Shown in pieces: positions 1-11,060 of a stretch of DNA of 64,000 bases (position 1 is the stretch's first letter; every line of letters begins with the position of its first letter). The stretch covers positions 496,001 through 560,000 of the forward strand of contig JADIIX010000001.1 in NCBI GenBank assembly GCA_027604505.1, read 5' to 3'. The translations under genes and the position numbers were made by a program. The notes under the pieces are model-generated. The model had not been told where the DNA came from. It ran no database searches and worked only from the letters and a program-made list of their open reading frames with translations. The DNA is from Gonapodya sp. JEL0774. Lineage: Eukaryota; Monoblepharomycota; Monoblepharidomycetes; Monoblepharidales; Gonapodyaceae.

Positions 1-2934
1 ATCGCCCTGCTTTCGACCTCACGCTTTGATGCAGAACAACTCATATTCAACATAAATTCTGTAATCTCACGTTTCACCACTCAGCGCTCTCCTGTTCGGT
101 CCTAATCACCTGCGCGTACTTTGCAGCATCTCATCCCGACTCTCACTCAGCTACGCGCTCTGATTCGCATAATATTGCACCCAGACGTTCTCTATTGGAC
201 TGGGATTGGTCTAATCTTTGTTGTATTCTGGTCGTGCTATGGAGTTGCTGTAAGGCTCTCCTTTGTTGACAGTTTCACACTGTGTTGAGAACTGATATGA
301 TCGTCTTCAATAGGTTGTTGTTCTTCCCTTCTCTCTTCTTGGGGCGGGAATTTTCGCATTTGCAATCCCAGCCATTATTCCTTTCTTCCTACCTGCCGAC
401 CGAACAGGGGTCCGAGCGCTCATGCAAGGTCTGTGGTTGGTGAACTGAAGTGTTCCCTTCAACTCAATAACTTAAACCTTGCAAAGTAATTTGCACGTTT
501 ACTGCCGCCCGTACTCTCAGCTTTTTTTTGGCTGACATTGAACAAGAATGGCAGGACATTGGTATCGCAGAGGGAATCATTACCACCAACAACAGCAACC
601 CTAGCAACTCCTCTGAGAAAATCACTGCTTCCACCGCCTTGCGGAAACGGAAAAAATCTCTAGCGTCATCATCTGAACGCACTTCCACAGTGGCCAGAAA
701 TGCAAAGGGCTCACAGGACCAGCAACTCGATGATCTCATAATAACGTACTCTCCCAAACAAACAAACTCCCGACCATTGACTTCCGGAAACACCAGATTC
801 CAAATTGCTTCCTCACCCAAGATTCGTCGCGTGCTTCGCCTCATCCGTCGGTTATTTCTGCGTCCCTATCTCTGGCGACACCTGGAAGCACACTTTCCGG
901 ATCACCGAATATCTATCGTTTCGCCTCGGGGATCACAACACAATATCAATTTGACGCCCAAGGTCCCGCGCCCAAGTCCACAGTCGTCTCTTCACAATTT
1001 GAGGACTGGAGTCGACCCACCTTACATCTCGACGTCCGTTGCATCGGCCCCTGTGCGAGGTCCCACTCGCGGCATGGGCCTTCCTTCACCAACATCGAGT
1101 CGTTTGTTTGCTGGAGAAACGAGCCTGCTTGCACATACTTTATCTTCGATGTCTGCTGTGGACGTGGAGGGACCTCCCTCCGCGCAACGGGGGAATTCCG
1201 ATACATGGTCTTTGTGGTCCGCAGACTCAGAGGAGGATTCAGATCGCGCCATCTATACTCTTCCTGGTACACGAGGTGGTCGGGGTGCTATGGAAGGGGA
1301 AAAAGAGGACATTGACCATGAAGATCGGTATGGTAACAATGTAACCAAGGGGGAGCAGGAAAGTACCAGACTCAACGGTGGAGGAGGGCACACTATTGCA
1401 AGTGGCAAAGCGAAAAATTTGAGCCCGGTAGATAAGCAGGAGAGGGAACTTGTACAGAGTTTGGACGAGATAGATGTCAATTGGGATTCGGTGGAGTGGC
1501 GGCTTCGACAGGTGAGAAGCTCTCCGCTCGAACGTCCTTATAATGGTTTTATCCGTTCGGTCCTCAGACCAAGCTGTGTGCTTTGCCTCACGTCGCGATC
1601 TAGATATACACGTACTTCAACCTGCGCCATGAGACCGTCCCCAGCCCCTACCCCACAGTCTACCTTACTCTCAGCAATAACTTCGCCTTCGTCACCGAAA
1701 TGATATTGGGAATAATGCTTGTCACCCTCTTTGCTGTGTCGCATGACTCAATACGACACGGACTGTGGCCATTCCTATCGAAGTTCTTGCCTTATCCGGT
1801 GGCCGTGGCGGCGTTCTACATGGTGAGATGGACACTTAACCAGGCGATGCTGCTCTCATCCTTTGCAGTATTGGATGGAGCGGCGGGCTTGGTGTGTATT
1901 GCGTCGAATAGGTGCGAGAATTGAGGCTCCTTCCTGTCATTCATTTGCACCAATAATTGTGGTTTGATGTTGTCGTATTTGATGTCCAACATAGACTTCC
2001 CATTTATCCCGTACACGATTCCGTCGAGTCCGCGGGATCTTTGACAGCGTGAGTCCCTATAGTCAATGGAAGTAACTTGCATTCTTTATGAACAAATATG
2101 CCATTCCCCGTCATTTGCACACATTGATCAGATTGTGGGCTAAGCATTGGAACCGCCCCATGCAAATGTGGTTGTTTTCTTACTGGTACAGGCCTGTCTC
2201 GACGATACTTGGCCAATGGCCGTTCTCGTCGTTTGTTCCCGCAAAAATTAGGAAAATAATTGCGGTGTGGAGCACGTTCGCTGCAAGCGCGGGATTTCAT
2301 GCATGGATTATCGTGGTAGGGGCATGGGATGTGAGTGGCGTATTACTTCAAATTATTGCAGCAGAGGACGTTGTCTTGAAATAATCAGCGAGTATGCTAA
2401 ATCGGATTATCTCCATGCTTCCCATACATAGCAACCGTACATGCGCGAGGACGCGGTGAAAATGTTTCTGTTCTTTATCCTCCAACCGTGAGTTGCTTGA
2501 CAACTCGGTCTGCGAAGTTTTCTTGTTCATGCAAGAGCGTGTGACTTCATTTTTCAAGAATCCTTATGTTTGTCGAGCCGTTTTTGGGGATCAATACTTG
2601 GGACGGCAACGGTAGTCGCTCGCGGACACCCCAAAATGCAACCGACTCTGGGGCAGCTCCTGTTCCCAAATCCAAAGCCAAAAACAAACCCACGGGAGCC
2701 AATGAATTGTCGGACAAGTCCTCTACAGAGACGGATACGTCCACAACGGACGTCAGCGGCGATGGCGATGGAGAAAGGTCCCCCCCAGTAGAACCGGGTT
2801 ATCAACACCAGGACGGGGCCCTTTCCCGAAAGAAAGTGCCTCACTGGATAGGCGTTGTGTGGACGACAGTGTCCATCTGGCTGTTAAGTGGACCACTTGT
2901 GGTGGAGCCAGTGCTTCATTTGATGGGGGTGTAG
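1..2934 (+). CDS. Wax-synthase-like membrane O-acyltransferase (5' partial)
   Basis: The gene is already open at base 1, so its start lies outside the window. Exons read approximately 1-60, 128-251, 313 to about 430, about 521-1510, further pieces to 1914, then 1993 to 2934. The product has several membrane segments near the N-terminus, a charged, disordered stretch of about 330 residues, and a C-terminal membrane domain. That domain carries the wax synthase/MBOAT_2 pattern: SLTALWAKHWN where the family has SLRDFWGRRWN, then an S-x-x-H element (ASAGFHA), then FFILQPILMFVE. Family members esterify fatty alcohols or sterols with acyl-CoA in the ER. The residue after the conserved His is Ala, where many relatives have Glu. 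Splice joins at about 430/521 and 1510/1580 are uncertain. Family call fairly sure; substrate unknown. Confidence 0.65.
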
Positions 2935-3074
2935 CGTTTGGGACATGATACGATTTGAAAATGGTCTCGCATATTTAGATTTAGAGTAATGATTAGTTAG
3001 ATTGAATCCTCACAGAGGTACACCGCCTGGGCGTGACGTGTGACAATCCACCACTATTACAAGATTCATCCACC

Positions 3075-4349
3075 ATGTCTCCAGCTGGTTCACCTCGTGT
3101 TCTGGAGATCGTTGGTGATTTCGTAGAGGTATGGTGGTACTGCCTGTTTGGGACTTTGATCATCATTAACCTGATTGCTCCAATGACCATCCTCGGAAGG
3201 ACTATGAGGTGAAAATCAGCCTAAATGTCTCAAATTATTCGATCTCTTGCTTAGCCGATTGATGTGGAGTGCAGGCGATGGTGAGGGAATGCAGATATTG
3301 ACCGCGCTCCATGCTCAAGACAACCGTGAGTCACATCGTCGGTGTTCCCCTTGTCGATCCCTCAAATTCTCCTACTGACAAGCCACACATCCACAACAAG
3401 CTTTTTCTTGTTGTACCTTTAGGTTCCTTTCCAGACGCTAGGTGGCTACCTCGGTATCGGTCACTGTCTTAAGTTTGCACCTCTTACATATACCCATGTA
3501 CAGTTGCCTGTGGAGTACAAGTTGATGTGGTATGCCCTGGAAAGAAGGTTGGGGACTATGTGATGACGGCAATTCATGTGAGTTGGTTTTCTCTCCGCGA
3601 ATGGGGACGGAAAAATTGCACACTTACGCGGATTGCAGGACTTCGACGGATATCAAACGTACTCGGAGAAGCCTGGCCACCGCTTCAGTAAGTTCAATCT
3701 GCAGGATCTTAAACTACGTCTATTAATGGACACGCTCCCTTCCCCACCAGTTGTTACCGCTGACTTCGATCAGGTAGACGTAGCAAAGTATGACGGACTG
3801 TATTTGCCAGGAGGGAGAGGTGAGTTACGTGTTTGAAGTCTGTACCACAGAGATCTAGAATCTTCCTTGTGCAATAGCACCCGAGTACCTACGTTTAAAG
3901 TGAGGGCATTAACCCTTGCCTTACTGCGCTTGCAAGATGTTAGTCAGGCGAATGAATTTCACCAGCCCCAAGGTCCTCGAGATTTGCAAGAATTTCGTCA
4001 CGGCTGACAAACCTGTCGCAGCAATTTGTCACGGTCTGCAGATACTGACAGCTGCTGACGTTCTCAAAGGCAAACGCTGTACGGCGTATCCCGCTTGCGG
4101 ACCAGAGCTCGTCATTGGGGGCGCAAAGTACACCGAAGCTGGTACAAAGGAATTTCCAATCGATGATGCTATTGCAGACGGAAATTTGGTCACGGCGGCA
4201 GCGTGAGTTTGACTCGCGGTTATGCAGTGGCGTGGGGTGCAGCTGTTTCGAATAAACCGAACGATGGTTCCACGACTCGTAGGTGGCCGGCACACCCGAA
4301 GTTTTGTCGTCTTTTCTTGGCGAAATTAGGCATGAAGTTTACCTGGTAG
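3075..4349 (+). CDS. DJ-1/PfpI family protein (class I glutamine amidotransferase-like)
   Basis: Ten exons (3075-3128, 3200-3208, 3275-3280, 3423-3441, 3504-3577, 3639-3687, 3751-3819, 3878-3899, 3966-4202, 4283-4349) sum to 606 nt, giving 201 residues. The spliced protein follows the plant YLS5/bacterial PfpI pattern along its whole length: [43 protein letters not shown], then the nucleophile elbow AAICHG with the catalytic Cys followed by His, and AAAWPAHPKF at the end. Relatives are described as glyoxalases, deglycases or proteases, mostly cytosolic; the substrate here cannot be told. Exons 2 and 3 are only 9 and 6 nt, and reading through them is required to restore the conserved block. 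The stop codon lies in the first copy of a 20-bp tandem repeat. No signal peptide is seen. Confidence 0.88.
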
Positions 4350-4370
4350 ACATGAAGTTTGCCTGGTAGA
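4331..4370. repeat. 20-bp tandem duplication across the DJ-1 stop codon
   Basis: Two adjacent 20-base copies (4331-4350 and 4351-4370) differ at a single base. The first copy contains the last codons and stop (4347-4349) of the DJ-1 gene; the second lies in its 3' UTR. Confidence 0.9.
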
Positions 4371-4525
4371 CAGACAATGATTGTCCATTTTGAATAAAAG
4401 TACGGGGGTATACAAACACCTAACACATTTCTAAAGAAGTACTGAAAGTCCACGCTTGACGTTCAAAAGCTTATACAACCAACTCTCCCGCAAATACGCC
4501 GAAATCCGTAATTCCATTGAGAACT

Positions 4526-5698
4526 TCACAAACCCTCCAGCTCCTTTAACGTCTGCTCCAGCTCTTTCTTGGTCTCCTCATATTTATGATTGGTTTCGTT
4601 GAGCTTGTTCTCGATGGAGTCTCGTTCCTTTTCGAGTTGAGCAGCGCGACGCTCGGCATGCTCAGCCTTAAGCTCAGACGCACGGTATCTAAAGGAACAA
4701 TCGACTGTCAACAATAGGTTCCCTTCGTTTTGAATCTCTGGAAAGAAAGCCTTACTTTTCAACGGCTTCCTTGGCTATTCTCTCTTTATCTTCGATCTGG
4801 GCTTCCAAGAGAGTAAGTTTTCGCTGGAGGGATTCACCCTGCGCGGAGCCCTTTTCGGCCTCCGCGTGAGTGGATTTAAGCTGCCGAATAATTGTTGTTA
4901 GCTTCAAACGTCTTCTCAATCTCGTTCACAAGAAAACACCTTTGTTAGGGATGACTCCTTGGTTTCCAACTCTTTCTCCAACAATGCAATTTTCCTCTGT
5001 AACGAGTCGATCTTGAAAACGAAAAGAGAAGTAACCGGTGAGGTCTGACCTTTCCGGGACTCAAGCACTCCCAATATCCACCTGTGCCTGCTCCCCGGCC
5101 TTGGAACTGACAGTGCTCTTAATCTGTTGTGCGTCGGAAAGCAGCGTGCATGAGTCAGCAGGCAAGAAGCGTAACACATTGGATCCCACGGACAACCGAG
5201 GATAAACACGAGCAACTTTCACACTCACATCATCGATACGCTTCTCTGCTCGCTGTATTTCGGTCTCTAGCAGGGAGATTTTGTTCTTGAGTCCGTTAAT
5301 TTCAACTTCCTTCTTTCCCAGCTCGTCGTTCAGCATTTTAACCATATCCTCTGCTTTATTAGCGCGAGCATTTGTTGCCTCAGACTCAATACGGAGCTTC
5401 TCGAGTTTCTGGAGTTTGGGAAAGGAGTTATAGTTAGGATATAGTACAACACGGTGGGCAACACGGCGGGAGAGTACGGCGGATATAACAAGGAGCAATA
5501 TTATACAGATAGGCTACTTTTCGATTTTGAAGCGGGAACTGAAGATTCTGCTCTCCAGAAGCTCTTGATAAGGTTACCTGCAGCCACTTCCGATTTTGTG
5601 GGTCAATAGGGCTCCTCCGCGTCCGCGATGAGTGCATCCAGTCTTTGAGCGAGGATAATCATGGAGTTTGCAGTTCTCACCTCTTTAATCTTGTCCAT
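4526..5698 (-). CDS. Tropomyosin
   Basis: The start is MDKIKE in a tiny first exon (5681-5698), continued after an intron by KLEKLRIESEATNARA, the canonical fungal tropomyosin N-terminus. Remaining exons (about 5227-5408, 5004-5090, 4940-4965, 4753-4880, 4526-4690) give a fully helical protein of about 160 residues with heptad-spaced Leu/Ile/Ala and many Glu/Lys, ending in KKELEQTLKELEGL. Fungal tropomyosins of this length form parallel coiled-coil dimers that polymerise head-to-tail along actin filaments and stabilise cables and the cytokinetic ring. No globular domain or signal peptide is present. The neighbours are unrelated. Exact internal splice positions are approximate; the family call is firm. 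Confidence 0.88.
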
Positions 5699-5827
5699 TT
5701 GTCGGTACTGTGGGAAACGATAGGAGGGTCGCAACCGTGAATCTCCTGGCACACCCAATCATCCAATTTATTTATTCATTGTACTTTATGTAAACAGGAG
5801 TCACAATCAAATATATATACAGGGTCG

Positions 5828-8800
5828 TTAATCAGTCATTTGACTTTCGTGCACTTTGTGGGCAGACATTACCACCTCAATCAAGCTTTCCACCATCCAC
5901 GATCGATTCCAGTCGCCTCTTCTAGCGTTAATGGTCCTCGCGAGGTTCTTGGCAAGCTCCTCCAACTCTACAATAGTAAAAGCACGAGTGTTGACAGTGC
6001 TGACATTCAGCAGTTCGGCAAAATCTCGTTCAGGCAGGTGGAAGTCGTCTGATCGTCCAACAGAGTTACGCAAACCAAGAATATTGCAAGTAGTTACAGA
6101 CGGTACTTACCATTCATTGCTGAAGCACCATGTACGTCTTCTCCATTCAGAGCACATGATATATCCGCAAATTCACCCCGGATTTCAGACGCTTGGTCAC
6201 ATTTGGTGTCAGAAGTGTCCCAGTCAGACGGCACTGGAGTTCCACTTTCTGTAAAGGGAAGAACACTATCTTGAGTTTCTTCGTGCAGAATCTCTGTCGC
6301 ATCCACTTCAACGATGGAATCCGTAACGGCAGCGCCCGAGTCTAGCCGCAGTATTCTTGCTGACTCCCTGCAGGCCTCCACGAATTCTTCCTCCTGCATC
6401 TCAGTAAACATGACTGCTTCATCGAAGAGGTCCCCAATCTTTGGGTATGAACGGTCGGTAAATTGGGAGTATCTTTAGCAGAAACGTAACAAGTAGCTCT
6501 ACCATTTTTTTTGCCTCCAGCTCCTCATTTATGCGCTCGGTGTTGTCCGCAATGTATTCCTTCCACCGGGCTTTCTCTTTCTCGCAGAACTTTGAGATGT
6601 CAGCAAGCCACCCGTCCACACCGACGTAGGAGCCCCGCTCGTTCTTTTCAAATATTATCCTTAGGGTGACTTCATCAGAGGGCTTAGGTACACTTTCAGC
6701 TCCATCTGCCGGGATAGACGCGGGATGGACGAAAGCGTGCAGCTCATACCGCTTTGCGTATCGACCACGCAGCATCTTTGAGGTCATTTCCCGAAGAGTC
6801 TGTTTAAGGCTCAAAAGCGTTAACTTTGCATTCTTTTCTTTCAGTTGTCGCTCCTCTGGCGTCTCCACTTGTTTCAAAGGCCCTGGAGGTGCTTTTGGCA
6901 GATCTGGGAGATCCTCGGTTCGACGAGGCTTCGGAATGATCCCTAGAGTGGCACTGTCCACCGATTTGATTGTCAGGAAGCTTTGAGGGGGAGGAGTTGT
7001 GACCTCTCTATACAGCAGCGTGAAGTAGTCTCTTCGCTCGTTCTATAAAGTGATGATTTGCTCTCATCATTTTGAGTACGGGAGTGGGCAAAAAAAACTT
7101 ACATCACTTGGTGTGGACAGTTCGAACACCCCTTGCTTCTCAACCGCCTCCCTAGATAGCTTGCCCACTTGACCGACGAATCCGAAAACTTGATCCAGAA
7201 GGCTCCCCATTATCTGAACGAGCTGCTCCAGTGGGCGCTCGCTGGTAGCAACAAGTATCACAGGTTCATGAGGATCCAAGACGCTCAAGAGAAGGTGAAG
7301 GAATGTCGCCTGCGCACAAGGGTTTAAGTTGTCCCAGAACACATCAATGTTTGGAAGGTAAGCGCAAGCCGGTTGATGCCGTCGGAGAGATGTGAAGTAG
7401 CCAACTAGACCAGATTCAACGTCCTGTGCGGTGGACCGAGTAAATTGTGAGCTCCAAATTTAGTTCATCCTTGAAGTCGCGCCAAAGTACTCACTTTCGA
7501 ATCCCGAACTAAGTTTCCAAGGTCGAAAGGTTGAATGAACACTTTCCACCCCTCCAGCACCTTCAGGACTGCTGGTCCCACGTAAGTTGTCTGCCCCAAT
7601 CCAGCATCACCACATATCAGGAGTTTCGGACGGAAATTCTGATAAAAAGTCAAGGAGGAGGCTGAAAAGGAAGAGCTGGCGAACGGGTACCGGCTTTCGT
7701 CCAATAGGGACCTGGAGTTGTCTTCCACCAGCTCAAAATCAACACCACCGTCCGTTACCATAGACTGCGATGCTGCTTGGTGTAGCCAACCCATACGACG
7801 CTCTTTTGTTGCTATTGGAAGGACAACTTCGAGAATCGCTGTAATGCGTTGAACACTTGCAGCAAGGAGGGGTTCCAAGGGCTTCGGAAGTGGTCGAGCG
7901 GAAGAAAATGATGACCGATTCGTCGATGCAACGACAGCTCAAAACGGAAACGATGGCATACAGAAGGGCAAGCTATCAGCAACAGTTGTGAAATCTGCAA
8001 CAACGACTTGTCGCACTAACTTCGAACGCTGTTCAAAAAATCCACTAACTCCACCGTAATCTTTTCAGGTTGAACAACCAATCGTTCTTTGGAGCGATAA
8101 ATTTGTGGGTACACCCGTCGCACAGCATTCAGTACTGCTTCTGTGACGATAGCCTTGACATCGGCCCCTGCGTATCCTTGGGTCGTTTCAACTAGCTGTT
8201 CTCTGAGTTCGGGAGCAAGAGGTGGATCCCAGTCCTTACTGGCGAGCTCGATGATTTTGGCGCGTGCTTCCTTGCCAGGTAACGGAAAATAGAATTCGCG
8301 GTCGAAACGGCCTGGTCGGCGAAGTGCTGGGTCAAGGGCGTCGATTCGATTTGTTGCACCGATAACAACGACTTGGCCTTGAAATGAGGTTTTAGACCTG
8401 TGAGAACATCACCTGCAAGTTTATGGAGCATAGAATAACACTCTCACCCCTATCATCAAGCCCATTCATAAGCCCCAAAAGTGTCGCCACTATAGATTGC
8501 GACTGTTCCTGCTTTCCAGATGTCCGAACTGGAGCCAGTCCATCAATCTCATCAAAAAATATAATTGAAGGTTGCGTTGCTCGGGCAGATTCAAACAACA
8601 ATCCCAGCTGTCGTTCCCCTTCCCCCACCCATTTTGATAAAATATCTCCTCCCTTTCGCGAATAAAATGTGACTTTCTGGGCTTCAGTGGAACAAGAATT
8701 TGCCAATGCACGTGCGAGCATAGTCTTTCCCGTCCCCTATTGTAAACAGGTCATCAACATGAAACGCCCGTTCAGTAATCAGGGAAGTTGCAAGCGCGTA

Positions 8801-10516
8801 CCCACCGGCGGGCCATGAAACAATACACCGCGCGGTGGTTTGATTTTGAACCTCTCATAAATATGTGGGTATAGAAGTGGAAGCACAATCATTTCCTGAA
8901 ATATGAGTGGGTGGAAATCATTTGCGGGTGAGAAACACCACAAAATTGAATCTCGGAGATGACGTGCAAAGTCAACGCACTTTCAAACTTCTGATGTGCT
9001 CCTCAAGTCCGGCCACAGAATCGAAGGTGTCGTCACCCAAGGTTTCAGATGCCACGGGTTTGAGCTTAGCTGTAATGGAGCTTGATGTTTTCAATAGGCC
9101 TTTGGCATTCAAATTTCCAGTACGTTCTCGCCGCCGAACTTGGTCCTCATCCTGCGCCATTGAAGGCAATGCAATACTGCATCAACGGTTTCTCAAGCAA
9201 TATGTTTACCCCAACTCACAGAATCCGAATCTCTCGTTTGATCTTCGTCACCTCCAAACGCTCTGCCCATGGGGAACGAGCTGGGGCCAACATGCTTGCG
9301 ACTCGCCTTAGGGCTCGTCCGCCGTCTTGACGACCGCCGCTGCTCTTCCTCGAGCAGTTTTTTGAGACGAAGATCATGTTTGTAGTCCACGCCGTCTCGG
9401 CGGGCACGCAAGCCAAGCCGCCCAGCTGTGTTTGCCCCGGAACTCTCAACATCTTTCAATGGCTGACCCTCCTTGATTGCCCTGAACATAGCACGCTCGT
9501 TGTATTTCCGCGCGCGAGTCGGCCGCAATTGTCTGCCTTCCTTACCGGATAATCGCGCGTCCGTGGCACGCCGAGCGGCCTCGTTATCAGTTGGTGCACC
9601 GACAAGAGAGTCAGTTTCGGAACCATCCGAAGATTCATCATCTGGACGAGCGGCGTCTGCTCCAGAAGCCTCGTAATCACTATCCCCGTCAGAATCCACT
9701 TCCACTGAGGAAAAGTCTTGTCCTCTTTGGCTTTGCGCGCTCACCCGTCGGGTTCCAAGAGGTGAAGGCTTCTCTTCTGATTCATCTTTCGTGTCCAATT
9801 CTTCCACATCTATATCTCCAGATGTTTTACGACCGCTGCCTCCTCTCCGCTTGACTGATTCTTTTCGAGGTGACTCCGAATCACTTCGCTGCTCAATTGG
9901 ATGGTGCTTCCAGTCTCTTTTCCCACGTTTGCCATTTGCTCGCCTGCGGCGGGCGCTAACGCTGCCCTCCTCCCCGCTATCTTCCCTTTCACCGTCACTC
10001 TCAAAGTTCTCTGCGGTATCGTTAACTGCGACAGAGAATGACTGCGTGAGTGGATCTTGACTGCTGCTTTCCGTCCCGCGCAGGGCATATCTGGATGAGC
10101 CCGTCTCAGACCGATTAATTGGCCGTTCGCGACGATGAGGGACAAGGTAGTCGCTTTGGGTGTACCGGCTTTCCTCCATTTGGCGACGACGCTTGGCGGG
10201 ATCATCTTCACTGTAATTGATTCTGGTGGCACGATTGCGAAGACGGATTCCTGACAAGCTCTCCTGGACATTGAGGTCTTCGGACTCCATATTCTGGCCG
10301 AGTTCAGGCCCTGTTCTGTCATCGCTCTTTGAATGAACTTGTCCTGGAGACCTCCGCCGTTTCGCTGGGAGCGAAACTACGACTTCGTCAAAATCCGAAG
10401 ATCGTTTCACCTTAGGAAGTAAATTTTTTTCGAGTTAGAGCATCTGTATCGTTCAAATCTCAAGGCTGATGTTGAAACCAGCTCACTCTTGTTGTGAGGC
10501 GATCCGCTGACCCCAT
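5828..10516 (-). CDS. Yta7/ATAD2/Abo1-type AAA+ ATPase with degenerate bromodomain
   Basis: Exon 1 (10487-10516, MGSADRLTTR) splices to a long exon of acidic, Arg/Ser-rich, disordered sequence with nuclear-localisation-like patches (to about 9190). AAA1 follows: Walker A GPP/GTGKT split by an intron near 8735-8815, SRKGGDILSKWVGEGERQL, Walker B IIFFDEIDGLAP, and arginine-finger DPALRRPGRFDREF (about 8290-8340). AAA2 (about 7465-7878) has an altered Walker A, CGDAGLGQTT, with Gln for Lys, as is usual for this family. The C-terminal region (about 6419-6961) resembles the bromodomain position but lacks a clear acetyl-lysine-binding Asn. Known homologues are nuclear, hexameric histone H3-H4 chaperones and remodellers. 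About a dozen short introns interrupt the gene. The tail (5828-6073) is helical. Confidence 0.88.
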
Positions 10517-11060
10517 CGCAGAGCTGATGCCCGGTCCACGCTAAAGCAGCTCGCTCCTTTCGTTTTTAAATGCAAATCCAAAGTTGGCAAGCGAAAACAG
10601 GGTATGTGCACGAATTTATGCAGATCCCCACGTGACTGTGGTCCACGGTGGAGAACAGAGCCATACTCATCCTCCCCATTTTCGGTGCCCGCTGGTGTCC
10701 TATTATTATTGTTTAATTAAGCGTCCATCTTACAAAACGTCTCGCTTCAAAAAGTTACATTGTTCACTGGTGATACGTGGAGCCAGCCATGACAATTTTG
10801 ATTGATTTGATCGTGTAACCAGCCACGAACTCTCATTTACTCGATGACGGTGTTGGGGACCAGCCCAGAAATTAGTTGAAAATTCATGGTACAAACCCAC
10901 AGAGGGGAGCTGGTTGGGTGTCGAAACATTCTTTACTTGGCCCAATCACAGGAGATGGCATTGCCAAAACTTTGTCTGCAAACCAATGGACTGAGATTCC
11001 CAAGAAAGAAACTGAATAAGGAACTGTTGGATGCACGTGTGAATGGGACATTCAAACTCA
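10517..11060. other. Intergenic: promoter side of the Yta7-like gene, 3' side of the LPMO gene
   Basis: About 540 bp lie between the Yta7-like start and the LPMO stop. It must hold the Yta7-like promoter. I see no conserved ORF, repeat or RNA gene. Confidence 0.5.
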
